Positions 17,716 through 27,350 of a stretch of 64,000 nucleotides of DNA are shown here, piece by piece. The position numbers and the translations under genes were made by a program. The notes under the pieces were generated by a model. It saw only the letters and a program-made list of their open reading frames with translations. It made no database searches and was not told the origin of the DNA. Position 1 is the first letter of the stretch; each line of letters starts with the position of its first letter. The DNA comes from Celeribacter persicus (lineage in GTDB: Bacteria; Pseudomonadota; Alphaproteobacteria; Rhodobacterales; Rhodobacteraceae), in the NCBI RefSeq assembly GCF_003050785.1, contig NZ_QAOH01000001.1, forward strand, positions 248,001 through 312,000, given 5' to 3'.

Positions 17716-18246
17716 ATGAAAACCGTCAAGGATTACATCCGCACCATCGTCGATTTCCCGCATGAGGGCATTCTGTTTCGCGATGTCACCACCTTGTTCG
17801 CCGACCCGCGCGGCATGCGCCTTGCCATCGACCAGTTGCTCGACCCTTACGTGGGTCAGCGGATCGACAAGGTCGTGGGGCTGGAAGCCCGGGGGTTCAT
17901 CATCGGGGGCGCAATCGCGCATCAGCTTTCCATTGGCTTCGTTCCGATCCGCAAAAAGGGAAAACTGCCCGGCGCAGTGATCTCTGAGGAATATAAACTC
18001 GAATATGGCGAGGCCGTGGTCGAGGTGCATGACGACGCGATCCAGCCCGGCGAGAAAATCCTTGTGGTGGATGACCTTTTGGCCACCGGCGGCACGGCGG
18101 AAGCCGGAAACAAACTCGTTGAGCGTCTGGGCGGCGAGATTGTCGGCTGTGCCTTCATCATCGACCTGCCGGATATCGGTGGACGTAAACGTCTGGAAGA
18201 TCTGGGCTATGACATTCATGCCCTGTGCCAGTTCGAAGGCTTGTGA
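17716..18246 (+). CDS. apt: adenine phosphoribosyltransferase
   Basis: Converts adenine and PRPP to AMP. The 176-residue enzyme starts [19 protein letters not shown] and has the [14 protein letters not shown] segment and the PRPP-binding loop [14 protein letters not shown]. It sits 16 bases after the LysE-type gene in the mtnP operon, so the adenine released by MtnP is reused directly. Confidence 0.96.
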   Translation: MKTVKDYIRTIVDFPHEGILFRDVTTLFADPRGMRLAIDQLLDPYVGQRIDKVVGLEARGFIIGGAIAHQLSIGFVPIRKKGKLPGAVISEEYKLEYGEAVVEVHDDAIQPGEKILVVDDLLATGGTAEAGNKLVERLGGEIVGCAFIIDLPDIGGRKRLEDLGYDIHALCQFEGL

Positions 18247-18344
18247 ATGCTTTTAAGACCTCAGTCGTGAAGCTCTGTGCGTCCCCCCCGACGCTTTCCG
18301 TTCTGTCGCTCTTACCAACTCGGGCTTTCTGATGGTCTAAATAC

Positions 18345-19766
18345 TCAGACCACATCACTTCGCAACACCGCACCCGGATTCATGATCCCCTTCGGGTCGA
18401 GCGCCGCCTTGATTGCCCGCATCGCCGAAAGTTTCGCCGGATCGCCATAGCGCTCCAGATCCCCGGTCTTGAGCCGCCCGACCCCATGTTCGGCGCTGAA
18501 AGACCCGTCGTATTCCGCGACCAGATCGTGCACCACGCGCTTCACCTCGGCACGGATGTTCTCATACTCCGACCGGTCCCGCCCCTTGGCCGGGAACACG
18601 TTGTAATGCAGGTTACCGTCGCCCAGATGGCCAAAGGCATTCACCCTCACATCCCCCAGCGTGGACAGCCGCACGATCCCCTCCGGGATGAACGCCGCGA
18701 TGCGCGACAACGGGATGGAAATGTCATGCGATGAGATCGAACCGATCCGCTTGTTGCCCTCGGGAATGGTTTCCCGCAGGGTCCAGAATGCCTGCCGCTG
18801 CGCCTCGCTTTGGGCAATCACCCCATCGCTCACCAGCCCCGCCTCGAAGGCCCGCTCAAACAGCGTCGCCAGCATCTCATCCGGGTTTGAAGCGCCCGAG
18901 ACACCCAAGTCGATCAACACGCACCACTCGGGACGCTCATCAAACGGCTGACGAATATCGGGGATGGTTTCCGAGAGGAAATCCAGCCCCATGCCAGAGA
19001 TCAACTCAAAGGCCGAAATCCCCTCCCCGGCGATGCCCTGCGCCATGTTCAGAAGCTCCAGTGCCGCAGCGGGCGAGGGAACGACAAGAATGGCGGCGGC
19101 ATTATGTTCGGGCCGGGGGAACAGCCGCAGCGCGGCGGCGGTGATCACGCCAAGCGTTCCCTCCGCCCCGATCAGCAGGTTGCGGATGTCATAGCCCGTG
19201 TTGTCCTTCCGGAGCCGTTTGAGGCCGTGAAAAATCTGCCCGTCCGGCAGCACCGCCTCTAGTCCAAGGCACAGATCACGGGCATTGCCATAGCGCAGCA
19301 CATTCAATCCGCCCGCATTGGTCGAGAGGTTGCCGCCGATCCGGCAGGCCCCCTCCGCCCCCAAAGACAGCGGGAACAGCCGCCCCGCCTCTTCCGCCGC
19401 CGCCTGCACATCGGACAAAATCGCCCCCGCCTCGGCGACGATCATGTTCTCCTGCGGATAGACCGCGCGGATATTGTTCATCCGCTCCAGCGAGAGGATC
19501 ACCGGTGCGGGTCCTTCGTAGGCAATCTGTCCAAGAACCAGTCCCGTGCCGCCCCCCAAGGGCACGATGCCCACGGAAGCCTCGTTGCACATCCGCACGA
19601 TGGTAGAGACCTCTTCGACCAATCCCGGACAGGCAATCGTTGCCGCCTGCCCGTGATAACGCCCGCGCGGGTCTTCCAATTCGCCGGGGCGGCGTTCGCG
19701 CAACGTGTCAGGCGGAAGAACGGCTTCAAGACGAGCAAGGAAATCGGGCGTGGCGGGGTGGATCAT
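18345..19766 (-). CDS. FAD-linked oxidase, D-2-hydroxyacid dehydrogenase type
   Basis: A 473-residue flavoprotein of the GlcD / D-lactate / D-2-hydroxyglutarate dehydrogenase group. The FAD-binding PCMH domain covers about residues 35-215 (VPLGGGTGLVLG, GGNLSTNAGGLNVLRYGN, AEGTLGVITAA). The C-terminal substrate domain has HLGDGNLHYNVF and FSAEHGVGRLK. It probably oxidises a D-2-hydroxyacid and passes electrons to the quinone pool; which acid is not clear. The first ATG is used. A secreted metallo-hydrolase gene lies 45 bases upstream on the same strand. Confidence 0.88.
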   Translation of the reverse strand: MIHPATPDFLARLEAVLPPDTLRERRPGELEDPRGRYHGQAATIACPGLVEEVSTIVRMCNEASVGIVPLGGGTGLVLGQIAYEGPAPVILSLERMNNIRAVYPQENMIVAEAGAILSDVQAAAEEAGRLFPLSLGAEGACRIGGNLSTNAGGLNVLRYGNARDLCLGLEAVLPDGQIFHGLKRLRKDNTGYDIRNLLIGAEGTLGVITAAALRLFPRPEHNAAAILVVPSPAAALELLNMAQGIAGEGISAFELISGMGLDFLSETIPDIRQPFDERPEWCVLIDLGVSGASNPDEMLATLFERAFEAGLVSDGVIAQSEAQRQAFWTLRETIPEGNKRIGSISSHDISIPLSRIAAFIPEGIVRLSTLGDVRVNAFGHLGDGNLHYNVFPAKGRDRSEYENIRAEVKRVVHDLVAEYDGSFSAEHGVGRLKTGDLERYGDPAKLSAMRAIKAALDPKGIMNPGAVLRSDVV

Positions 19767-19811
19767 GACAGGCTCCTTCCCGCAAGATGTAGCGCAGAGG
19801 TCCGACCTGTC

Positions 19812-20645
19812 TCAATCGGAAAGAAACTGCGGCTCCAGCACCATGATCGTCGGTCGTCTCGGCAGACGGCGCAGCGCGACGATCAATTCCGGCTTACCGG
19901 TTTCCTTCACCGCGAAATCCTCCTTCATCTCCGCAAGAAAAGCATCCAGCCCGTAACGCGAAAACCAGTGCATCGGAATGATGATGGAAGATCGGAACCG
20001 CTGCACGAGCGGCACCATCACCTCACGCGGCACCGCATAACCGCCGTCCACCGGGACCATGATCACATCGAGACGTCCGATGGCGGCATATTGTTCCTCG
20101 GTCGGCTCATGGTGCAGGTGTCCGAGATGACCGATACACAGACCACCCGCCTCGAAGATGAAGATCGAATTGCCCTCCTGTTCGTGATCATCCTCGGACG
20201 GTATGTCGATCAGGACATTGCGGATGCGCATCCCGCCGAGGTCCATGTCCTGTTCAATGCCCTGCCCAATCGGTCCCCAGCCTCCGAACACATAAGCAAT
20301 GTCACGGGTGTTATTGGTAGAATGGCTGGTATGGGCTTCATTCATTGTGATTGCATCGGGGGTCCAGAGCGTGTCCCCGAGATAACCGTTGTAATCGGTA
20401 ACGACAGAGGCTCCACCCGCCTCGATGGCAAACATGGCATTGTTGATAAAGTGAATGCGTACGGTGTTTTCAGCCAAAGGCGCGCCGACGCTGGCTTGCC
20501 AGATCCGCTCCGAACGCTCCGGGGCCACTGCTTCGTCCTGCGCACGACAATTGCTAGGGATACGCTCCGCCTCCTGAGCCATGGCACCGGTCGCGAGTGC
20601 GCCGAGCATTATCGTGGACAGGGTGAAAATAATTGTGCGGATCAT
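19812..20645 (-). CDS. secreted metallo-beta-lactamase-fold hydrolase (atypical)
   Basis: A 277-residue protein with a signal peptide (MIRTIIFTLSTIMLGALATG, cleavage near AMA-QE), so periplasmic. The body looks like an UlaG-type MBL-fold protein (NAMFAIEAGGASVVTDYNG, GHLGHLHHEPTEEQ, VDVIMVPVDGGY-like strand, IIPMHWFSRYG). The usual HxHxDH zinc site is replaced by AHTSHSTN (His105, His108), so metal binding is altered. The start at 20645 is chosen for its signal peptide and GGAG upstream. The substrate is unknown. Confidence 0.8.
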   Translation of the reverse strand: MIRTIIFTLSTIMLGALATGAMAQEAERIPSNCRAQDEAVAPERSERIWQASVGAPLAENTVRIHFINNAMFAIEAGGASVVTDYNGYLGDTLWTPDAITMNEAHTSHSTNNTRDIAYVFGGWGPIGQGIEQDMDLGGMRIRNVLIDIPSEDDHEQEGNSIFIFEAGGLCIGHLGHLHHEPTEEQYAAIGRLDVIMVPVDGGYAVPREVMVPLVQRFRSSIIIPMHWFSRYGLDAFLAEMKEDFAVKETGKPELIVALRRLPRRPTIMVLEPQFLSD

Positions 20646-20714
20646 GGTACACTCCGAAAAACTCACGGTCAGGATAGGCGAAATCCTGAGCACCATATCA
20701 CAGAAAACGTGAAT

Positions 20715-21305
20715 TCAGGCCAATCCGATATCCGTCGGCCCGCGCCGGTCATGGCGCAGCGAGGAATAAAGCACATGATTGCGCCAGCGCCCGTTGATCT
20801 GAAGATAGGCCTGCGCCACGCCCTCGTATTTGAAACCGGCCTTTTCCAGAGCCCCGCGCGAGGCCGCGTTTTCCGGCAGGCAGGCTGCCTCGATCCGGCT
20901 CAGGTCGAGCTTGGTGAAAGCATGATGCACCACCGCCGCGATGGCCTCTTTCATATAGCCCTGGCGCGCATGGCGCGCACCGATCCAATAACCGATGGTG
21001 CCCGCCTGCGCCGGTCCCCGCCGGATATTGTCCAGCGTCAGCGCGCCCAGCAAAGCCTGATCTTCACGACGAAACAGAAAGACCGGAAGGCCCGTATCGC
21101 CCTTATACGTCCGTTCGGCCCAGAACACCCGATTGGTAAAGGCCTTGCGCGTCAGATGATCCACCGACCATGTGGGTTCCCAAGGTTGCAGGAACTCCCG
21201 GCTTTCCGCCCTGAGAGCCGCCCAGGCGCGGTAATCGGCATGTTGCGGCAGGCGTAGAACCATGCGCTCCGTGTCGATCCTCACCTTGGGACGGCGTTTC
21301 AGCAT
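20715..21305 (-). CDS. GNAT acetyltransferase, RimJ-like
   Basis: A 196-residue acetyltransferase of the RimJ/RimL group. It shows IDTERMVLRLPQ at the start, IGYWIGARHARQGYMKEAI as the acetyl-CoA loop, and ACLPENAASRGALEKAGFKYEG toward the end. RimJ homologues acetylate the N-terminus of ribosomal protein S5, but the family is broad. The ATG overlaps the end of the M16 peptidase gene, so it belongs to the thrC operon. Confidence 0.88.
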   Translation of the reverse strand: MLKRRPKVRIDTERMVLRLPQHADYRAWAALRAESREFLQPWEPTWSVDHLTRKAFTNRVFWAERTYKGDTGLPVFLFRREDQALLGALTLDNIRRGPAQAGTIGYWIGARHARQGYMKEAIAAVVHHAFTKLDLSRIEAACLPENAASRGALEKAGFKYEGVAQAYLQINGRWRNHVLYSSLRHDRRGPTDIGLA

Positions 21306-22564
21306 CAGGCGGCGAACCTTTCGCGCAGATGCTCCAGCTCAGGCGCGGCCTTGACCGGACCGTAAAGCGCCATGGACGCCCGTCCCATACCGGTTTTCAC
21401 AAGGAAATCCCGCACGTTTTCAAGCGTCACAGCGTCGATCCGTTCAACGGTCTCTTCCAGCGGCGGGATGCGGCCCCAGATGCCCATCATGCGGGCATTA
21501 CGCTCAGCCCGCGAAGACGGGCTTTCAAGCCCCATGAGGAGCCCCGCCTTGATCTGCGCGCGCGCTCGGTCCACTTCGACCATGGTCATCTCGGCAGCCG
21601 CGCGTTTCATCTCGTCGACGGTGACTTCCGCCAGATCCTTGATCTGATCACCCGAGGTGCCAGCGTAGATCGTGGTCAGACCGGTGTCGGAATAGGCCCC
21701 GGATTGCGCATAGATCGTGTAGCACAGCCCGCGTTTTTCCCGCAGCTCCTGAAACAGGCGCGAAGACATACCGCCACCTAGCGCCGTGGTCGCGGTCTGG
21801 GCGATATAGATGTCCTCGTCGCGGTAGGCCGGACCCTCAAAAGCCAGCGTGAAATGCGCCTGTTCGAGTTTCTTGACCTTGCGGTATTCACCGCCCTGAA
21901 ACACCGCCGGATCGGCGTGATCGCGCCCGTGCGGTTTGAGACCGCCGAAAATCTCTTCGGCCTCGGCGACGATCCGGTCGTGGTCGATATTCCCCGCCGC
22001 CGAAAGCACCATGCGCTCCGGCGAGTAATGTTCCTCGACAAAGCCCGCGAGATCGTCACGGGTAAAATGGCGCACCCGTTCCGCCGGTCCAAGGATCGTG
22101 CGGCCAAGCGCCTGTTTCGGATATGTTGCCTCCTGCAACCAGTCGAAAATCACATCGTCCGGCGTATCGAGTGCCTGACCGATTTCCGACAGGATCACAC
22201 CCCGTTCAAGTTCCAGCTCATGCGGATCGAAAATCGGATTGAGCACGATATCCCCGATCACATCGAGCGCCAGAGAGACGTCGTCTTTCAGCACCCGCGC
22301 GTAATAGGCCGTGGTCTCCCGCGACGTGTAAGCATTGAGATACCCCCCCACGTTTTCAAGCACTTCGGCGATTTCCAGAGGCGTCCGGCGATGCGTGCCC
22401 TTGAACGCCATATGCTCAAGGAAATGCGCAATGCCGTTCTGTTCAAGCCGCTCGTGCCGCCCACCCGCCATGACCCAGACGCCGATGGAGGCCGATTGCA
22501 TCGAGGGCTGCAACTCGGTGACGATGCGAAAGCCGTTGGGCAAAGTGTGAATGCGGGGGCTCAC
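21305..22564 (-). CDS. M16 family zinc peptidase (processing-peptidase-like)
   Basis: A 419-residue single-chain M16 peptidase, close in layout to the beta subunit of the mitochondrial processing peptidase. The inverted zinc motif is HFLEH (His47, Glu50, His51), with a further Glu in the ERGVILSEIG helix. It starts at a GTG that overlaps the thrC stop by four bases, an arrangement common in Alphaproteobacteria. The in vivo substrates are unknown. Confidence 0.93.
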   Translation of the reverse strand: MSPRIHTLPNGFRIVTELQPSMQSASIGVWVMAGGRHERLEQNGIAHFLEHMAFKGTHRRTPLEIAEVLENVGGYLNAYTSRETTAYYARVLKDDVSLALDVIGDIVLNPIFDPHELELERGVILSEIGQALDTPDDVIFDWLQEATYPKQALGRTILGPAERVRHFTRDDLAGFVEEHYSPERMVLSAAGNIDHDRIVAEAEEIFGGLKPHGRDHADPAVFQGGEYRKVKKLEQAHFTLAFEGPAYRDEDIYIAQTATTALGGGMSSRLFQELREKRGLCYTIYAQSGAYSDTGLTTIYAGTSGDQIKDLAEVTVDEMKRAAAEMTMVEVDRARAQIKAGLLMGLESPSSRAERNARMMGIWGRIPPLEETVERIDAVTLENVRDFLVKTGMGRASMALYGPVKAAPELEHLRERFAA

Positions 22565-23943
22565 GCGAGGCGCTCCCGGATCAGGGTTTTCAGCCCTTCG
22601 AGATCGTTCGGCACCACGGTGAAGCGCTCGTCACGTTCGAACAGGTCCGCCATATGCGGCGGAAGCGCCGGATGCACGCCACAGGCGGCTTCGACTGCGG
22701 CGGGGAATTTCGCCGGATGGGCGGTGGAGAGCGAGATCATCGGCACTTCGGACAGGTTCTCTTCGCCGACCTTGACGGCCACGGCGGTGTGCGGGCAAAG
22801 CACTTCGCCGCTGCGGGCATACATATCGGTGATCGTCGCCATAGTTTCGTTCTCCGAGGCTCGACCCGAGGCAAACGTCTCGCGCAGACGATCCATCGCG
22901 CCTTGGGAAATCGCGAAGGAGCCGGATTTCAATTCATCCATAAGCTGCGTAATCGCGGCCCCTTCACGGTCGTAGACATCGAACAGGGCACGCTCGAAAT
23001 TCGACGACACCTGAATGTCCATCGACGGCGAGATCGAGGGCGTCACGCCCTCTTTCGTGTAAGCGCCGGTCACCATGGTGCGGTGCAAAATGTCGTTCTG
23101 GTTCGTCGCGATCACCAGCTTGTCGATCGGCAGCCCCATGCGTTTCGCGATATAGCCCGCGAAAATATCCCCAAAATTACCGGTCGGCACGGTGAAAGAG
23201 ACCTTACGATGCGGCGCGCCGAGAGAGACGGCGGAGGTGAAGTAATAGACCACCTGCGCCAGCACCCGCGCCCAGTTGATCGAGTTCACGGCGGCAAGCT
23301 TCACGCCCTCGCGGAAATCGTGATCTGCGAACATCTCCTTGAGCGCGGCCTGACAATCGTCGAAATCGCCCTCGACGGCCAGCGCATGGACGTTGGCCTC
23401 GGACGGCGTGGTCATCTGGCGACGCTGCACATCCGACACCCGGCCATGCGGGAAGAGAATGAACACATCGACGTTGGACAGGCCCTTGAACGCCTCGATG
23501 GCAGCAGAGCCGGTGTCGCCGGAGGTAGCCCCCACGATGGTCACACGCTTGCCCGAGCGCGAGAGCGCCGCCTGAAACAACTGGCCGATCAGTTGCATCG
23601 CAAAGTCCTTGAACGCCAGCGTCGGACCGTGGAACAGTTCCAGGAGGAAATGGTTCGGACCAAGCTGCACCAAAGGCGCACGGGCGTCGTGTTTGAAGCC
23701 CACATAGGCCTTGGCGATGATCTCTTTGAACTCCGCATCCGTGAACGTGTCGCCGATGAAGGGCTTCATCACGAGGAAGGCCGCCTCTTCATAGGACAGC
23801 CCCGCAAGACCGGCGATCTCCGCCTCGGACAGGGTCGGGATGGTCTCGGGCACGTAAAGCCCGCCGTCGGAGGCGAGGCCCGTCAGCATGGCCTCTTCGA
23901 AGTTCAGCACCGGCGCTTGGCCACGGGTGGAAATATAACGCAT
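22561..23943 (-). CDS. thrC: threonine synthase
   Basis: Makes threonine from O-phosphohomoserine with pyridoxal phosphate. The 460-residue protein starts MRYISTRGQAPVLNFEEAML and carries the PLP lysine in GPTLAFKDFAMQ, GATSGDTGSAAIEAF and VPTGNFGDIFAGY. It follows the SURF1 gene by 12 bases and overlaps the M16 peptidase gene. Confidence 0.96.
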   Translation of the reverse strand: MRYISTRGQAPVLNFEEAMLTGLASDGGLYVPETIPTLSEAEIAGLAGLSYEEAAFLVMKPFIGDTFTDAEFKEIIAKAYVGFKHDARAPLVQLGPNHFLLELFHGPTLAFKDFAMQLIGQLFQAALSRSGKRVTIVGATSGDTGSAAIEAFKGLSNVDVFILFPHGRVSDVQRRQMTTPSEANVHALAVEGDFDDCQAALKEMFADHDFREGVKLAAVNSINWARVLAQVVYYFTSAVSLGAPHRKVSFTVPTGNFGDIFAGYIAKRMGLPIDKLVIATNQNDILHRTMVTGAYTKEGVTPSISPSMDIQVSSNFERALFDVYDREGAAITQLMDELKSGSFAISQGAMDRLRETFASGRASENETMATITDMYARSGEVLCPHTAVAVKVGEENLSEVPMISLSTAHPAKFPAAVEAACGVHPALPPHMADLFERDERFTVVPNDLEGLKTLIRERLA

Positions 23944-23955
23944 GAGTTCCGCTCG

Positions 23956-24624
23956 TCAGATTGTTCGCGCCCTGATACGCCACAGGAGGAAAAGAGTCAT
24001 CCCCAACCAGACAAGGCAAAGCGAAAACCACGTGATCGCGTATTCGAGGTGATCGTTCGGGATGCCTTCCGTGCCCACCGGCATCGGTTCGATCCCGTCT
24101 CCTGTGCTTTCCCGCGCCACGATCAGCACAGGTTCCGTGTCCAAAGCCGCAGCCATCGCCGGAATATCGCGCCCGAACCAGATGTTGCGCCCCGGATCCG
24201 GCGCGGGCGTCGAGCTGTTCATATCGTCCGGCCAATGCAGGTTGCCGACCACAAGGGCGGGTCCGCCTCCGCGCGGCGCATCCTTCGCCTCGTCGGGCAC
24301 AAAGCCGCGATCCAGAAGCACCCGCCGCCCGTCTGTCGTGGTGAACGGCGTAACGATCAGATAACCGGCCCCGACCTGTTTGCGCGACACGAGGACATGC
24401 AACTCCTCCACCCCGATCTCTCCCGAGGCCATGACCGGCAGGTATTTCATCGACGGATCGACCGTGGCGGGCAACGGCACGGGAGCGGCGGCGATCTCCG
24501 CCTCGATCTCCGCCAGAACGCCCTGTTTCCACTCCAGCCGCCGGAGCTGCCATGTGCCGAGCGCGATCAGGACCGCGCAGCCGACGATCCCGATCACCAG
24601 CGGAAAGATCATCCGTTTGAGCAT
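23956..24624 (-). CDS. SURF1 family cytochrome oxidase biogenesis protein
   Basis: A 222-residue inner-membrane protein with one N-terminal helix (residues ~5-25, ending GTWQLRRLEWK, the family signature) and one C-terminal helix, with a periplasmic domain between (LLDRGFVPDEAK, NLHWPDD). Surf1 assists haem a insertion into the oxidase. GGAGG lies 5 bases before the ATG. It comes after coxC, beyond a hairpin, and leads into thrC. Confidence 0.92.
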   Translation of the reverse strand: MLKRMIFPLVIGIVGCAVLIALGTWQLRRLEWKQGVLAEIEAEIAAAPVPLPATVDPSMKYLPVMASGEIGVEELHVLVSRKQVGAGYLIVTPFTTTDGRRVLLDRGFVPDEAKDAPRGGGPALVVGNLHWPDDMNSSTPAPDPGRNIWFGRDIPAMAAALDTEPVLIVARESTGDGIEPMPVGTEGIPNDHLEYAITWFSLCLVWLGMTLFLLWRIRARTI

Positions 24625-24633
24625 GAAACCTCC

Positions 24634-24658
24634 AAACGAAAGGGCGCCAAAGCGCCCT
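24634..24658 (-). terminator. hairpin between coxC and the SURF1 gene
   Basis: On the leftward strand AGGGCGC pairs with GCGCCCT across four bases and is followed by TTCGTTT. It may attenuate transcription from the cox genes into SURF1/thrC. Confidence 0.65.
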
Positions 24659-24694
24659 CTCCTGTCTTCATTGCAGAGCAAATACTCAGTTGGC

Positions 24695-25498
24695 TTACTG
24701 CCCCCAGATATAGACCACGACAAAGAGGAAAAGCCACACCACATCCACGAAGTGCCAGTACCAGGCCGCGGCCTCGAACCCGACATGGTTCTCCGGTGTG
24801 AAATCGCCCCGCATCGCCCGCACCAGACAGACGGTCAGGAAAATCGTGCCGATAATGACGTGAAAACCGTGGAACCCGGTCGCCATGAAGAAGGAGCCAT
24901 AGAAGAAATCGCCGCCGAAGGTGTAGCCTTCATGCACGAACAGCTCGTAATATTCATAGGCTTGGAAAATCGTGAAGGCTGCGCCCAGACCGATGCCGAT
25001 GGCCAGCCCCGCGACGATATCCTTGCGGATATTGCCATGCACCAGAGCATGGTGCGCCCAGGTCACCGCCGCCCCGGAGCACAGAAGGATCAGCGTATTG
25101 AGAAGCGGCAGATGAAAGGCCTCGATGGGGATGATCTCCGGCTTCACATATTCCGTGCCGGAATAGGTGTACATCGGGTAGAGCGCATTCTTGAAGAAGG
25201 CCCAGAACCACGCAGCGAAGAACATCACCTCCGACATGATGAACAGGATGAAGCCGTAGCGCAGCCCGATCCGCACCACCGGCGTGTGATCGCCCACCGC
25301 GTTCTCGCGGATCGTATCGCCCCACCAGGACCACATGACGTAAAGCGTGCCGATCAGCCCGACGAAAAACAGCCAGGGCATGTCGTTGGCCATCCACATC
25401 ACCGCCCCGAAGAGCATGATGAAGGCCGAGACCGCCGCCATCAGCGGCCATGGCGACGGCGGAAGGATGTGGTAATCGTGGTTCTTTTCATGCGCCAT
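24695..25498 (-). CDS. ctaE: cytochrome c oxidase subunit III
   Basis: A 267-residue membrane subunit with seven hydrophobic helices. It begins [19 protein letters not shown], and has [17 protein letters not shown] with the conserved Glu, plus [14 protein letters not shown] and [15 protein letters not shown]. It belongs to the aa3-type oxidase. It lies after ctaG, as usual in Rhodobacteraceae, and before SURF1. Subunit I is not in the window. Confidence 0.97.
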   Translation of the reverse strand: MAHEKNHDYHILPPSPWPLMAAVSAFIMLFGAVMWMANDMPWLFFVGLIGTLYVMWSWWGDTIRENAVGDHTPVVRIGLRYGFILFIMSEVMFFAAWFWAFFKNALYPMYTYSGTEYVKPEIIPIEAFHLPLLNTLILLCSGAAVTWAHHALVHGNIRKDIVAGLAIGIGLGAAFTIFQAYEYYELFVHEGYTFGGDFFYGSFFMATGFHGFHVIIGTIFLTVCLVRAMRGDFTPENHVGFEAAAWYWHFVDVVWLFLFVVVYIWGQ

Positions 25499-25555
25499 GT
25501 GCGTTCTCCGTGTGCATCCTCATGTGCGTCTTCTCCCTTGGTTGCCCGTTCGGGC

Positions 25556-26137
25556 TTAGTTCAGGCTTGTCTCCGGGGTCTCGCCGGTCGCAAGCGCGGC
25601 ATAGTCCTCGGGCAAATCCGTTTCATGAAACGTGTAAGACAGGGTGATGCGATGAATGAATTTTGCATCCCTGTCGGTGGTGATCTCGGGATCGACATAG
25701 AAGGTCACCGGCATGAGCACCCGCTCGCCGGGCCGCAACACCTGTTCGGTGAAACAGAAACAGTCGATCTTGGTGAAAAACCCGCCCGCCTCGAAGGGGG
25801 CGACATTATAGGAGGCCGTGCCCGCGACCACACGGTCGGTCGGGTTGTAGGCCTCGTAAAACGCGAGCCCCGTCTCGCCGATGCGCAACTCCATCGTGTT
25901 GACGACCGGCTTGAATGCCCAGGGCATGTCCGGGTCGGTGTTGGCGTCAAACCGGATCTTGATCGTCTCATTGAGGATCACATCCGAACCGTTGTCCGCC
26001 ACATCCGTGGTGCCACCGAAGCCCGTAACCGCACAGAACCAACTGTAGAACGGCACGGAGGCCCAGGCGAGCGTCCCCATGACGGTGACGACACCGACCA
26101 GCTTCAGCAAGGTTTTCTGCGGGGCCTTGAGGGTCAT
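25556..26137 (-). CDS. ctaG: cytochrome c oxidase assembly protein CtaG/Cox11
   Basis: Copper chaperone that helps form CuB in subunit I. The 193-residue protein has one N-terminal membrane helix (residues ~10-30) and a periplasmic domain. The copper-binding CFCF motif sits in KIDCFCFTEQ, followed by MPVTFYVDPEI. Its ATG overlaps the stop of the small gene upstream by one base, a sign of translational coupling. Confidence 0.95.
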   Translation of the reverse strand: MTLKAPQKTLLKLVGVVTVMGTLAWASVPFYSWFCAVTGFGGTTDVADNGSDVILNETIKIRFDANTDPDMPWAFKPVVNTMELRIGETGLAFYEAYNPTDRVVAGTASYNVAPFEAGGFFTKIDCFCFTEQVLRPGERVLMPVTFYVDPEITTDRDAKFIHRITLSYTFHETDLPEDYAALATGETPETSLN

Positions 26138-26298
26138 CAGCGGGACACCTCCTGAGCGGCGCGCGCCGGATCGAGCACAGTGACCTTGACCACGGTCAGC
26201 CCCATCAGCAGCGCGACGAACAGGCCGAGCACGAGGCCGAGCCCGACATTGCGGGAGCGGCGGCGGTCATGGATCTCGTGAAGTTTCGTGATCGCCAT
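26137..26298 (-). CDS. coxF: small membrane protein CoxF
   Basis: A 53-residue protein starting [20 protein letters not shown] with one hydrophobic helix (about 20-40) and a basic N-terminus. In Rhodobacteraceae a gene of this size at this place between ctaB and ctaG is called coxF. Its role in oxidase assembly is inferred from position. The stop overlaps the ctaG start, and its own start is one base after the ctaB stop. Confidence 0.82.
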   Translation of the reverse strand: MAITKLHEIHDRRRSRNVGLGLVLGLFVALLMGLTVVKVTVLDPARAAQEVSR

Positions 26299-26299
26299 G

Positions 26300-27250
26300 T
26301 TAGAACGGCCCCCCGATGCCAAAAGAGAACAAAGCCTTGTCGACCATCAGCGCCATGAAATGCAGGAACGTGTAAGCGAGCGAGAGCTTGAAAAACGCCT
26401 TTTCGGCCTTGTAGCCATCGGCTTCCGCTTCGTCCTCGTCGCGTTTCCAGAGCGTGATCGCACCCCTGACAAAGAGCGCATTCATTACCACCGCGACCAC
26501 CAGATAGGTCCAGCCCGCCAAAGGTGTGGCAAACATCGCCGCAGCAAAACCCGCAAGCAGGATGGTGTAGACGAGAATGTGATTGCGGGTCGCGCGCTTG
26601 CCATGGGTGACGGTCAGCATCGGCACCTTCGCCTTGTCGTAATCGGCATTCATGAAGAGCGCCAGCGACCAGAAATGCGGTGGCGTCCACATGAAGATCA
26701 GCATGAACATCAGCACGGAAGACAGCGTCACATCCCCAGTCACCGCCGCCCAGCCGATCATCGGCGGAAAGGCCCCGGCCGCACCGCCAATGACGATATT
26801 CTGCGGCGTCGCACGTTTCAGCCACATGGTGTAGACGACGACGTAAAAGAAGATGGTGAAGGCCAAAAGCCCCGCCGCGATCACGTTGGTCGCAAGCCAG
26901 AGCATGATCACCGCAAAAGCAGACAGCGTCAGACCGAGCCCAAGCGCCTCCTCGCGCGACACCCTCCCCGCCGGAATCGGACGCGACTGCGTGCGCCTCA
27001 TCACCCGGTCGATGTCGCTGTCATACCACATGTTCAGCGCGCCGGAGGCCCCGCCGCCGATGGCGATGCAGAGGATCGCGAAGAACCCCAGAAACGGATG
27101 CAATCCGCCCGGCGCGACGATCAAACCGGCAAAGGCGGTGAAGACCACGAGCGACATGACGCGCGGCTTCAAAAGTGCGAAATAATCGCCAAATCCCGCC
27201 TCCCGGCTGTCTTGCCGACCGCCTTCCAGACTGATGGTCACATCCGTCAT
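26300..27250 (-). CDS. ctaB: protohaem IX farnesyltransferase (haem O synthase)
   Basis: Adds a farnesyl group to haem B to make haem O, the precursor of haem A. The 316-residue UbiA-type enzyme has nine or so hydrophobic helices and the two Asp-rich regions: [15 protein letters not shown] and [35 protein letters not shown] marks the N-terminus. It lies 100 bases downstream of coxB. Confidence 0.96.
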   Translation of the reverse strand: MTDVTISLEGGRQDSREAGFGDYFALLKPRVMSLVVFTAFAGLIVAPGGLHPFLGFFAILCIAIGGGASGALNMWYDSDIDRVMRRTQSRPIPAGRVSREEALGLGLTLSAFAVIMLWLATNVIAAGLLAFTIFFYVVVYTMWLKRATPQNIVIGGAAGAFPPMIGWAAVTGDVTLSSVLMFMLIFMWTPPHFWSLALFMNADYDKAKVPMLTVTHGKRATRNHILVYTILLAGFAAAMFATPLAGWTYLVVAVVMNALFVRGAITLWKRDEDEAEADGYKAEKAFFKLSLAYTFLHFMALMVDKALFSFGIGGPF

Positions 27251-27350
27251 CGCGTGTTCTCCTCCCTGAGTGCGCTGCGGGCTTTGCCTCTGTCAGCGCT
27301 TTGTGCGTGGGTCTTGAATGGTGGGGCGGCGACCCGCCCGCACCTGCATC

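Noticed and set aside
18333-18352. TGGTCT/AGACCA inverted repeat at the end of the FAD-linked oxidase gene
   Set aside because: Only six pairs, overlapping the stop codon and without a T-run; too weak to call a terminator.
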